This document shows positions 23,094 to 34,010 of a DNA stretch of 64,000 bases, in pieces. The stretch is from Adiantum capillus-veneris (taxonomy: Eukaryota > Streptophyta > Polypodiopsida > Polypodiales > Pteridaceae): positions 28,077,469 through 28,141,468 of the forward strand of contig CM043942.1 in NCBI GenBank assembly GCA_014529385.2. The letters run 5' to 3'. Below the pieces are notes generated by a model, which saw only the letters and a list, made by a program, of their open reading frames with translations, made no database searches and was not told the DNA's origin. Both the position numbers and the translations under genes were made by a program. Position 1 is the first letter of the stretch; the number at the start of each line of letters is the position of its first letter.

Positions 23094-24326
23094 TTATTGG
23101 CTGTTTTGTTGCTGGCTCTCGTTTGGGAACACCCATACTTGCCCGTGCTTCGTTTGTGTTTGAAGAGACTTCTTTGGGATCCACCTTTTTGTTTTGTGAG
23201 TCAACAGTGGTCTTTGCTTCAACCCTTGTACGCTTGGTTGGGGACGGGATTTAGGCTTTGAAAGTTCATACTGTGGTTGTTTTGGAATCCAAATGAATTC
23301 CTGACTTTTTTGTGCTCGAATCAACTTCTTTGGAGCCCAAACCTGAGTTGTGAAAGCTTGCGACTTTGTGATATTCTTACCCTTTCGTGCACGCTTTCCT
23401 TGTTTTTGTTTTGGTGTTGGATCTTGTGATTTGTCATTAGAGATCTTTGTCTTCTTGATCCATATCTGTTTTTGGCCGATCTTGCTTTTTGGTATCCAGA
23501 TTTGTCGAGCTTTTTGGCTTTGACTTGTTGTCCTGTTCTTTTAACCTGTCATGGTTGTTGCTGAAGAGTTTGGTGATAGTGATGGCCTGAGTTGATGATA
23601 GGGGATGTCGTAAGATTCATCACTATCGCTACTATCCTCAGCAAGGTTGACTTCTTGTACTTTCCCTTGATTTTTTGGATGGTAGTGGAAAGTTACTGTC
23701 TGTTTGCTCATGGGTGGTAGTTTCTTGGAGGACTTTTCTAGCCCATTGATTAGAGCATTGTTAGCTTGTTGCTCTGGTCGTATTCCTCCTAGTTGAGTCT
23801 TTGCATCCTTATTAGGAGCCATGTATGAGGATGCTTGTGGTGGCTGTGTCTTTACCGGGGACTTTGGAATCCACTTTTGATGCACTTTATTTGTGTAGCG
23901 ATGACATTGATTCCCGGGTCGTTGATCTTCTTGAAGCTCGAAGTGTTCTATAGAGTCATAGAACTCGTTGTCTTCTTCATCTTTTGATTCTCCACATTTC
24001 TTTGTTTGCTCCTTATGTCGAGAGCTTGTTGATGTCTGGTTCTCTGTGTTTTCCTGGATTACACTCACTGAAAAATAAGGAACGACATCATAGCCATTTT
24101 CATCACAAAACTTTGTTGTGGGAGCATTCTCCACGGCGCACACGTCCAGAGTAGCCAAGATGTGTTCCCATCCAAAAGGCTCTAACTCTTCTTCAGGAAA
24201 TGGTTCTGGGATATAGTCCCTATCCTCTATAACCCGCTCTAGGATACATTCCTCACGTTTCAAGCTACCACATTGTGAAGCTCCACACATCCACAGTTCT
24301 TTAGGCTTACCTAACCAAGCTGGAAG
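23094..24326 (-). pseudogene. NA1 acidic region and W-P-K repeat tail
   Basis: One minus-strand frame, interrupted by stops at about 24327 and 23541. The first 130 residues are acidic (EDRDYIPEPFPEEELEPFGW; SKDEEDNEFYDSIEHFEL). The rest is Lys/Gln/Pro-rich and carries a recurring aromatic motif: QKWIPKS, QIWIPKS, QIWIKKT, QVWAPKK, FIWIPKQ, KRWIPKK and QVWVFPN, spaced about 10-95 residues. No known enzyme domain. The same kind of tail follows the integrase in the gypsy element at 52.7-53.5 kb. Because the motif is conserved between two diverged elements while the spacing is not, it is probably a short binding motif rather than a fold; this is inference. Confidence 0.6.
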
Positions 24327-25217
24327 TTATGATCCTGCTACTGTGGCGGAATCAAACTCCTCAACCGGTGTTCTCGTCACATCCCTATAGCTATGGTCCC
24401 TCAAGTTTATCTTTGTTATGGTGTCCATATGTCTCGGGTATATATGGTCATAACCCCAATCCTGGACCATTTTCAATTGTCGTATGAATGGTCTTCCCAG
24501 AATGATGTCATAGTTGTTCTTCTTGCCAAAGTCAACAACAACAAAAGTGTGTTCATATTCAATGCCACAAGAAGTAACAAGTACTTTTTCCACCAGTCCT
24601 AGGGGCTTTTCCTTGTCTCCGTCTGCAAGCTGCAGGGTCATTCGTGTGGATATCAAGGCAGGTTTTCCCCATTTTTTCCAAACCTCTTTGGTTGCAATGG
24701 CCACACCAGCTCCACTGTCAAGGATTGCCATGGTTTTTACACCATTGAATTCCACAGGAAGGGTGGTGTTTCCTTCTTCTCCCTCGTAATACTCGCCTAC
24801 CTTGTTTAATGGCACTGGCCTAGTATTTAGTTGAGGCATTTCAAGCTCTTTGATGCCTTCCTCGATTTGAGTCATTGGGGTTTTTACACCAAATTTCTCT
24901 AGACATTTACCCACATTAGCCCACATGTTTGGTCTTATTCTGAGCATCTCGGCTAACATTATTGTACAGGTGACTGGGGTAGATAGAATATCTACTAGCC
25001 CCTTTGAATCGATGGCCTTGTTGGGAGACAGTCTCTGTGATGGGACTGCAACCACATCTGACTTGGTCTCGTACTCTCCCATGTAGGACGGTAGTGTTCT
25101 TAGCGAATGGGGTTGACTATCCATAGATTGTACAGATCCTTTGTCGCCCCAATACGATCGCACGTCTAGATTCATTTGAGATCCAGTCTCAAATTCCTCT
25201 ATTGGTGGTAGAAACAC
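24327..25217 (-). pseudogene. NA1 aspartic protease (retropepsin) region
   Basis: About 300 codons. The active-site block is AILDSGAGVAIAT with the DSG codons at 24711-24719. The second conserved block is YDIILGRPFIRQLKMV near 24475-24525, about 65 residues later, as expected for a retropepsin monomer (I/V-LG-R/L-x). Upstream are about 160 residues of linker with no domain. A single TGA separates it in frame from the preceding block, and a TAA ends it before the acidic tail, also in frame, so the original was probably one polyprotein. The catalytic triad is intact, unlike the cousin protease at 63.4 kb, where DSG has become DGG. Confidence 0.75.
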
Positions 25218-25220
25218 TCC

Positions 25221-25760
25221 TCATTCATCACCAGTCTTGTCTACTAGTCTTCTTATGTCATCGGCTTCATTGGCCTCTCTGACTTGTTTCCACAATTCTT
25301 CAAGACCATCTATCTCTTTACAATCCTCAGGTATAGCTTGGTGAAATCCCTCGAAAGAGTTATCCGTGGTATTCAGTACTATCCTTGGTTCTAATGCTGG
25401 GTCTTTGAGGTTTGGTCTGTGCTCATGACTAGAATCTGGCTCTTTTAGTTCCTGGTTTGGTGGGATTACTTGTGTAGGCATGACATGGATCACATCCTCA
25501 GGTTTTGCAACTGGTGGTTCTAGTAAAGCTTGGGCTGTTTGAATCATTTTCTGGCACATTTCAAACCTTTGCTTTTCTAGTTCCGCATAGGGATATGTCA
25601 TCCACCTGTGTTCTTGGGTTTGGTTGTTTTTGAGCCTCACATCATAGGATTTCAAGAGGGCATCTAATGTCTCATTAACCTTCTCTGCCAACACAGATCC
25701 TCCTGAACTAGCACTTCTCGGTTTCTCATCCGTGGATGGTTCTTCTAGAGGTTTAACCAT
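25221..25760 (-). pseudogene. NA1 Gag-protease linker
   Basis: An in-frame partner of the protease block, 179 codons, charged and Pro-rich (KPLEEPSTDEKPRSASSGGS; DKTGDE at the end), with no recognised domain. Its start is out of frame by one base relative to Gag (25816), so a frameshift lies in 25761-25815. Confidence 0.5.
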
Positions 25761-25815
25761 CTGTGTAAGAGAAGGTGCCTCCTTTTCCTCATGTTGTTTT
25801 ATCTTCTCCTCAGCT

Positions 25816-27933
25816 TCAGTAAGCTTCTCCTAGGGATTTTTGCTCTCGTTCCCTACGTGCTTTCATCCTAGTCTTTCTAGCTTTCCAACTATTTCGTTTA
25901 CTCTTGGTTTTCTGACTAGGTGCATCTGTCTTTGGTCCATCATCTGTCTTTGGACTCGTGTCACTTTCTGTGTTCTTTGTCTCTGGATTCTTATCAGCTT
26001 TCTTTTGAGCTTGTGCTCTCGTAACTACTTGAACTGGTACAACATTTTCATTTTCTGAGCTACTAGGGAGCTGAACAATCCCTAATACATTTGTCGTGAT
26101 TTTCTTGATTTGGTTTGGTTTTTTCGGGCAATCGGGGATCAAGTGAGTGATGCCACACTCAAGAAAATAGGCATTTACTTCAGTGATCTCCGTATGAGGA
26201 CATTGTTTGACCAAGTGGTTGTCATGACTTTTGTGACAATCTGTCTCTGGTTGAGGAGATTCTTTTAGCATTTCCTCTGGGCTATAAGCAAGCTTTGACC
26301 TAGATAAGCCGCTATTTGCAATGAATCGCAATGTCCTTTCGTCCATTTTATACCTTCTTTCTTTCGACTGAAACCCAGGAGGTGGAGGTTGTACCGGCCT
26401 CACCACTCCATGTGTTTCTCTCACATTTTGTTGCTTTGAAGGGTAGTACTCATTTTGGTTGCTATACCACATTGTAGCTAGTATTGGCGTTGGTTTATTT
26501 GATGCTTCCATCATTGGCATGTATCTCATGTATACCGGCATTCTAGCACTTGGCAGCGGAGGTTGTTGTCCTAAGACAAGCTGTGGCCTTAAAACTCCTA
26601 CTGGTCTTGGCGCATTCCCCGTAATGTATCTAGGTGGAGTAGGTGCCTCTGGAACAGGTTGTACATACCTCTCTCTAGCATTTTCCATGCTATAATAGCA
26701 CTCTTCCTCCGTATGGTTCGTCCATTTTCTCTCAATTTCACACCACTTCGGCTCTCCCGAATCAGACCTTACAAGAGGAATCAACCTCTTGATCAAGTCA
26801 TCGATAAGCTTTTCTTGATCAATAGGTGTTGTTGGCTTGGCAATGGACATACTTATCTGTGAAACACTGTGCTGAGAGGATGTGTCATCTCCTTCACTCT
26901 TTAAGTTCTTTTCTTTGTATGCCTCACAGTTATCCACTAGATAAAGAGCTTCTTTGATCAACTCGTTTAGCGTCATCCTCCTTATCATATGCAGATCCTT
27001 CTGAAGGCTCGCATGTCTCATTCCCTGGATAAAGATCAGCATCAATCGTGCTTGCATAGGTAATTCCGCTCTCGGACAGAGCTTAACATATCTCTTGAGC
27101 CGTAATGATGCTTTGCGTACTGATTCATTCTCTTTCTATTTAAATCTATGGATTTGCGAGACCGTGTTGTGAGCAATGCCTTTTGGCGAGAATTATTCAA
27201 TAAACTCCTCAAACAACTCATCTAGGGTCTCAAAATCCCATTTTTCCACCGAGTCGAACCATGTAGCTGCATCATCTTCTAGAGTCAATCAAAATCCCGC
27301 AAACTGTGTTGCAAAATTTGAAACTTCCTCTGCTCTAATCACTCTTCTAAAAGCCATTACGTGATCTCTTGGATCTTTATCTCCAGAGTATTTTCTGTTT
27401 ACCCATTTCTGGACTTGGGATGGTCTAACTCGTCGATTGTCTACAAGTCTAACCAGAGACTCTCCCAATCCTTCTCTCGTTATCGCTCTTGAAGGGAATC
27501 CTGGTGGCTCTCTTCTTGGAATTCCTATAGGAATTCTCGTGTTTGGTGGAGGCATTTGTGGTCCTTCATTGACCAAATATCCACCTCTTTCTAGTACAGT
27601 CTATGGATTTGTGCTTTCTACAACTCTGTATTCTCGTCCATACTTGTCGACAACTATAGATCTCTATTGACAGTCGACTCCGTATGTGTAGACATATAAG
27701 TTCTTGTAATCCGTTATCTCTTCTAGGTATGGATCTGAGCACCTATAAAGATTGACCTCATTGTCATCAATGTATCTATATAGTCCTTCACTCTCATGAC
27801 CAATCATCCAAACTCTCTCAACAAGATAGATCTTTATCAATTGCAAGTTTGGAAGATCCATTGTGGGAGGATATTCCTCTATCATCGGGATCTCCAAGCT
27901 TGTGTAAGCTGCGTTTGAATCTAGGGTAAACAT
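25816..27933 (-). pseudogene. NA1 Gag
   Basis: One minus-strand frame with several stops: 27664, about 27606, 27289, about 27195, and about 27139. It includes the Gag core KYSGDKDPRDHVMAFRRV, then ATWFDSVEKWDFETLDELFEEF, KASLRLKRYVKLCPRAELP and LIKEALYLVDNCEAYKEKN, the order of plant gypsy capsid domains. Near 26230-26110 is a damaged zinc-knuckle region (FLECGITHLIPDCPKK: C, H and C present, first Cys replaced by aromatic residues). The C-terminus is strongly basic (SKRNSWKARKTRMKARRE). At least some stops (TAG, TAA at Gln-like positions) fit C-to-T change at methylated sites, which is inference. Confidence 0.75.
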
Positions 27934-28261
27934 GATTTCTGGGATTAAGAGCTTTTGCTTGGTTCAAGTAGACTTAGTCCACTATGTTCAAGTTCTTTGG
28001 CTAGGGAAAAGTCAAAACTATGTCCAAAACCGCAACCGTTTCGTCACAATTCTCGCAAATTGTCACTTTCAGACACCCCTAACTTGCGGATGTATTTTGA
28101 GGCCTCAAACGACGTTTTTTTCCAGGCTACGTTTTGATATAAAAACTTTTCCGATGCGATACCGTTTGTGAAAGTTATGGCCAAAATAGTGAAATGCAGT
28201 TTAGACTGGTCAAAATGAGTCCAAATTCAATTTTAAAAGAAGATTTGGGATCTCTATGACA

Positions 28262-29900
28262 CTGTGAACACTTCTGTATGGTCAAAATTACAGTTGGACC
28301 CTAAAACTGGCGTGGAGACATCCTACGCGTAGGATGTCTATATGCTCATAATTTAACAAAATTTGGTCCAGAGACTCCCCTTAAGTCCAGCAACACAATG
28401 GTATACTCAGAATTTCATTTGGACCTAAAAATGGCCTGGAGACATCCTATGCGTAGGATGTCTTTTTGCTCAGAATGACTTGAAATTTTCACCTCAGCTT
28501 CTCCTTGATGTGCTGATCACAGTGGTGTGCTCATAGGTTGGTTTGAAGTCCTAAATCAAGATAGAGACATCCTACGCGTAGGATGTCTAACTGCTCATAT
28601 TTTGTCCAAACTTGATCCCAAGATTATCCTAGTGCTCAGCAACCCAATGGTATGCTCAAAATTGAATTTTGGATGCCAATAGGTCAAGATTTAGGCTGCA
28701 AGAGCTTCTAGTGCACTCCAAGAGTAGGATGTCTGACAATTCTTGTCTTTGCTTGGTAAATAGGCCAAACAAGGTCCAAATTCACTTTTGAACAAAAGTT
28801 CTGGAATCCTTGAGACACTTAGAACCTCCCTTTATGGCTACAGTAGAATTTTGACCACTTTATGACCTTGGAGACATCCTACGCGTAGGATGTCTTTTTG
28901 CTCTGTTTCAGCTCAAACTTGCACTGTAGCTTTCCCTTGATGCGCTAAACTCACAACTATTTTTACTTTTTGATTCTGACACCTATAGGTTGGTCAAATG
29001 ATCAAGAATCTGCTCCAAAAGCATGATGTCTGTTCTGATGAATTCCTAAGTCAAATCAACTCCAAATTGGACCAAATTTGCCTAGAGGTTATCTAAGGCT
29101 ATATGACAGCATGGTATGGTCATAGTAGAATTTTGGTTTCAAAATCATGCAGTAGAAATCCTACGCGTAGGATGTCTTTTTCCCCAGAATGAACCCAAAC
29201 TTAGACCAAAGATCCCCCTAGTCTTCAGCAACCCAGTGGTATGCTTATATTTGAGTTTGGATGTCAAAAGACCCCAAAACTAGCTATTCTTGCCTTTTTC
29301 AGTCAAAAATGCTAAAGTCTTCACTTTCACTGACCCAAATGAGATGAAATTTATCACATGCACTCAATACAACATTTAGAACATGCCTATGGAGTCATCC
29401 TATGGTTTGGTCTCAAAATCAGGCCTTGGACACAATTGGGTAGGATGTCTGGCAATTCTCATCTTTTGGCTTTGATCCGTCAAAATTTGGTCAAATTTCC
29501 ACTTTCCAGGTGAAAATAGGGTAAAACCTACCTTCTAAACACATTGGCAACCTCAGATTTTCAAAAAAATTCCCAGATCACTCTATAGACATCGTATGCG
29601 TAGGATATCTACTGTTGATTTTTTCAGACTGAAGTGTCCCTGATGCTTCCTTATGCTCTCAACAAGTGCAAGTATGCTTCACAATTGCAAAAACATGCAA
29701 AAATCACTCAATTTAAGCCTTTTTTGAAAGTTTATGTTTTCTGACTCCACCTTTTGGCTTTTGGTCAACAAAAATAGGGAAAAACATCCAAGTCAATATG
29801 TTACTAGGGTAAAACCTACCCTTTGAACCCACTGGTGCAGTCAGAATTTTCAAATTTGGTCTCCAGAACCCCCTTGAGACATCCTACGCGTAGGATGTCT
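28262..29900 (-). repeat. NA1 leader tandem array with 24-bp palindromes
   Basis: The core is ACATCCTACGCGTAGGATGT, flanked by AG and CT to give a 24-bp perfect palindrome. Perfect copies: 28316-28339, 28565-28588, 28872-28895, 29877-29900. Near-perfect: 28440-28463 and 29154-29177 (one change each), 29587-29610 (three). Half sites end at 28734, 29031 and 29450. Steps are about 124-161 bp or twice that, so the palindrome sits once per diverged tandem unit. Units also share a GCAACMCARTGGTATGCTCA-type block about 50-60 bp upstream on the + strand. The array lies between the primer site and Gag, in the RNA leader. Each palindrome could fold into a 10-bp stem with a 4-nt CGCG loop or pair between two RNAs. 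Confidence 0.85.
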
Positions 29901-30424
29901 ATGTTTACAGAATTGCAGGTTTTCTTCACAGAACCCTTGCAAATGCTCTTTCATATGCACAACATCAGTCAGTCATACAAAAATATCCACAAAAGCTTGT
30001 TTAATGTATTTTTACCCTCAAAAGCACACTTTTTCGTGATTCCAAATGCAATCAAGCACTTTAGCAAATAATTCAGTGATGAATAGCTCTAGATCAGAAT
30101 TGGATCACTTACCTAAAGCTACTCCTACAAATCATATGGGGTTTTGCATCTATGAGTAGAAAAACGCTTCACTGCCACACACGAACTAGTAAACGCTTTT
30201 ATCACCTCACAAATCACTCAACCACCAACAACTACTCTAATCCACAGATCCTAACTAAACCTATCTAGTCGCAGACCCTCATCAAGACACACGCTTCTTG
30301 GCTATCCACTTGATCACGGAATATCCTCTTTCGGATCCACTTAAGAAAAACGCTTTCTTTAGCCGAAACTAAATCAAACAACCATCACACGAGTGTTAGT
30401 AGGAAACCTACTTAGGTCCTTGTG

Positions 30425-30442
30425 TCCCCGGCAACGGCGCCA
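30425..30442 (-). other. NA1 primer binding site
   Basis: The minus strand is TGGCGCCGTTGCCGGGGA, a familiar plant gypsy primer site, usually assigned to the 3' end of tRNA-Asp. It lies one base from the LTR edge at 30444. It is intact over 18 bases. Confidence 0.85.
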
Positions 30443-30443
30443 A

Positions 30444-31402
30444 TGTTGCGGGAGTGACTCACACACCCATGAAGTGCATGCAAACACTACCTAGATCAAC
30501 CTAATGTCACTCGAGGACACAGATGACACGATAGGCACACGGAGGAAATCTCTTTAGCTTGTTAGGCTGAGACCATCCTACACATACAACACTCTGGAAG
30601 GCCAAATAAACCACAATCAAGAACCTCATTGCTCTCAACTACACCACCTAGCCACATACACACATACGGAAGGTAGCTCACCTAATCATGCTAGATTCGT
30701 ACGAAACTTAAGGAACACCATCCCCTCAATAGGATACACCTGTCCCTAAGCTTCTACACTCAAAACCCTCACTCTAAATCCATCTGTGAAAAACGCGTAG
30801 GATGACAGAGCAGAATTTTGAAAGTGCTCGAAACTGAAATTTATGAGTACCTATGCGTAGCTTATGTCGCCATGATTCTATAGGCTACTAGCACGCAGAA
30901 AACAAACATCGTTTGATACACTTACGGCCACAAATAGCTCGTAGATGCGTTGGCGTGTGTGCTTCGTCTCGCGTGGAATGCTTGGCGTTGTCGCGTAGCT
31001 CTCCTCGAGCCTACAACAATGGTGCAGTCGGATCTCCAATGTGTTGAGCGAGCCGGGCGTAGCTAGAGGATAAAGCTCACGCTCACTCTTTTTCTCTCTC
31101 ACACACAGTAGACTGCAGCGCTAAAGTTCTGATTATGATTAAAAGTCTCCTTTTACAAAATGACCTAGGTACCTTATATACTAAGGCTACCTTAGGTTTA
31201 ACCATAAATGGGGTTGAAAGGGTCAAATGGCTTTGTATTTACAATCTGGAAGTGCCATTGCACCCCGGATTATGAAACTAGAATAACTACTCATTACAAA
31301 TGACGTTTTATAGCCATAATCCGTAGCATTTCATAACTCGCAAAAGATAAGACTTTGGTACGAAACTTGAGTTATGTTGTGTTGTTGACCAAGCGGTCAA
31401 CA
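30444..31402 (-). repeat. NA1 right LTR (5' LTR in element sense) with promoter
   Basis: 959 bp. On the minus strand a TATA box TATATAAGG is at 31172-31180, about 220 bp from the LTR start, placing the transcript start near 31145. A palindrome half site ACGCGTAGGATG is at 30793-30804, as in the other LTR. Confidence 0.9.
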
Positions 31403-31407
31403 TTTAT

Positions 31408-32737
31408 GTAAGAAGAAGCCATTGAAGAGATCACTATTTGCAATGTGGTAATCATGCTTTTGTTGTATGCGGATGATGTAGTGCTTCTAGCACACACTTT
31501 AGAAGATGCACAAAAGCTTATGATTGTTCTTGAGAACTTTTTCTTGCATAGTGGGTTGATTGTGAATGAATTCAAAACAAAAGTTATGCTTGTGAAAACC
31601 AACCATAAGGAGAAGCCATGCATTGCAAACAACAATGAGACACTTGAAGTTGTTGAGAGCTATAAGTATCTTGGCCTTGAGGTTTCCTCCAATCACAAGT
31701 GGCATGAATGTGATATCTGTCATTTGGAAGCAATAAAGAGAGCATATTATGCATTTGAGAACATGTGTAATGCGGAAAACATCAAGTGTTGGGTTCTCAA
31801 GAAGTACCTTTTTGATGCATTGGTGACACCGGTTCTTCTTTATGGAGTTGAAGTGTGGGGCGGGAGCATCTCAAAGTCTACTTGGAAAGAGTTTGAGAAT
31901 GTGCAAAAGCATTTTCTTACAAACTTTCTCCAAGAAGACACAAACACCATGTATGCTCCTACTTCTTGAGTTGGGATCTCTTCCAATTGAGGTCATGGGC
32001 ATGGAAAGGGTTGTGGAGTACATGATAACGATGTGTCAAAACCCCTCACATTGACTTCCTAATTGCATGGGAAGCAAGAAAAAAAGTTTAAAAGATGCAT
32101 AAAAGCAAGATCTTGAGCACAAGATGGATGCAAGACATAAAGAAGTGGTTTTAGAGATGGGATGCATTACACTTGCTACACGATGCTTCAGTTGACTCCC
32201 AAGTGAATGAAGATTTTCTACAACACCAATGTATTACGGCTTGGGAGAAATTTGTTGGGTCATGCTTCATACATTACACCACCCAATTGCCCACAACTAC
32301 AGAACCATGTTCTTCACGCGCTGAAAGAGGAAATCGTACTCACACTTACATGCTTGAGCTTATCCCCTTGTTGGAGATACACACTATCGCAACAATTTGG
32401 CTTAGCTCCCATTTCCTTTGATGCGAGACAGGGCGTTGGGGCAATGGAGAAGAGTCAAATCGACTGTGCATATTATGCGCACTGCAAGTTTGAGATTCTG
32501 AGTATCACACACTAATAGAGTGTTCAGCTTTTGGTCACATCCGAACTTGCTTCTCTCACATTTTTAGCCATGATTTAGACCTACACACTTTCCTCTCCAA
32601 GCCACATCATGGGATCTCCATTGCGACTCTCATCACCACACTTTTGGAGCATCGAGAGTCACTCATCAACCATACACATACTACATCACATGTAACTTTG
32701 ATCCTATAGGTCATATTTGACCTTCAAGGAGAATAAT

Positions 32738-32741
<4 letters not shown>
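31408..32741 (+). pseudogene. LINE 3' part: RT catalytic region and 3' end
   Basis: The continuation of the LINE after NA1. The RT active site is YADD (31466-31477) in LLLYADDVVLLAHT. It is followed by LIVNEFKTKVMLV and YKYLGLEVSSNHKW, the standard RT blocks after YxDD, and then LYGVEVWGGSISKSTW (about 31835-31890), a typical post-RT segment. A single TAA lies just after the junction. Later frames are broken. The 3' end (AGGAGAATAATAAAA, about 32727-32741) abuts a (TC)n tract. Removing NA1 and one target copy joins the two halves in frame, confirming a single LINE. Confidence 0.8.
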
Positions 32742-32781
<40 letters not shown>

Positions 32782-34010
32782 GTACTAGGACATCATCTCT
32801 GGGCATCCTACTTCTGGTCCCTACCTACTTGGATTGTGCAGGGTTTTTGTCACTGGCTTGGATGATATCTTTTTGAATATCAAGTAGACTACACAAGCTA
32901 TTTAAGTGAGGGTTGCCTGCCTCCCTCACTTAGCCTTGCAATATGTGGTGTCTTTGCAGTATCGTTTTAAAAAAATTTGGATATAAGTGAGACGGTCTAG
33001 GTGCCATCGTTGTCGTCGCTGATGAATAACTGTCACCATAGATATTGTCAAACAAAATACTGCTTCTCCGGTTTTTTTAACCAATTGATTTGCTTCAATT
33101 ATTTTCAAAAACCCAATGTAGAGTTTGCTGCATAATAAATGTGTTTTTGTTTCAAAAGGAGTTTTTGCATAAGCTAATTACTGGTTGTGAGCTATGATAT
33201 CTTGGTATTGGTTAAACATTCAAGTATAATCTTTTATGGGTAAAAGATAACCTTGATGGTCTGGTAGCTTGGAAATGAGTGGAGTGACACTGTAGAGAAG
33301 TTACAATTTGCACAAGGGTTGTCACTTTGGTGTTTGAATCTATCTCTATGTGATAATTACTGTGGTAAATTACTTAAGCCACATTTTTTAATAAAAAGAA
33401 AGGGGCAATTCTTGTTGCCTGATGGTGCGAGTCCTGATGCTGAGATCTAAGATAGACTTGGGAACTTTAAGCTCTAATGTCATTGCTTGATTTTGAACCT
33501 TTGCTACTAGGAATCTCGACTAGTTCTTTGATTTACATTTTAGTTATTATGAGATGAGCTTATGCTCATTTGATATTAGTCTTGAACTGTTATTTTTTGT
33601 TGGGGTTTCTACCAAAAGGAAAGGTATTACTGTAATAGATTACATAAATGAAACTGGAGATCACTTACATTGTTGATACTAAAATTTTCTCATCTAATGT
33701 GAATGAGATAATTTTGTTGAATTTTACTGTGTATAGTTGATACTATGGGTCGCTCAATCTTGGAGTCTTTCTGAGCATGGAGTAATTTTACTGGCTTTTT
33801 TGTGTTTATATTTGATGATTCTGATTATACTTTACTTTACTGGTACTTTACTTTACTTTACTATGGGTCACTCAATCTTGGAGCCTTTCTGAGTATGGGC
33901 TAATTTTACTGGCTTTTTTGTGTTTATATTTGATGATTTTGATTATACTTTACTTTACTATTTTTGTTGATGTGTTTACACTAGGAATATTTGACCAAGT
34001 GTAGGTGTCT
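32742..34010 (+). repeat. Dispersed repeat copy A, starting with (TC)n
   Basis: Begins with a (TC)n tract (32742-32779), then runs collinear with 41222-42395. Shared landmarks are GTACTAGGAC..CTGGGCAT, GGCTTGGATGATATC, GTGTCTTTGCAGTATCG, GAGTTTGCTGCATAAT and TTGACCAAGTGTAGGTGT at the end. It carries its own internal tandem duplication (33742-33960, unit about 118 bp around ACTATGGGTC and TACTTTACTTTACT) that copy B lacks. No long frame. Element class unknown; a promoter-like CTATTTAAGTGAGGG is at 32899. Confidence 0.75.

Larger units (their letters stand above)
20319..31407 (-). mobile_element. Gag-protease LTR retrotransposon lacking RT/INT (NA1), nested in the LINE
   Basis: The LTRs at 20324-21281 and 30444-31402 begin TGTTGCGGGAG and end GGTCAACA. 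Perfect 5-bp target duplications TTTAT lie at 20319-20323 and 31403-31407. Orientation is minus: the primer site (30425-30442) adjoins the right LTR and the polypurine tract (21282-21293) adjoins the left. Order in element sense is a 2.5-kb leader with a palindrome array, Gag (27933-25816), linker and protease (25760-24327), acidic region and W-P-K repeat tail (24290-23094), then 1.8 kb non-coding. I looked for RT (YxDD/FxDD), RNase H and DDE motifs between 21281 and 30444 on both strands and found none. By eye the LTRs differ at about 35 of 958 positions, so the insertion is of moderate age. Confidence 0.9.

Noticed and set aside
28262-29900. CRISPR-like array
   Set aside because: The repeats are palindromic and spaced regularly, but the spacers are themselves related tandem units, the context is a plant LTR retrotransposon, and no cas genes exist.
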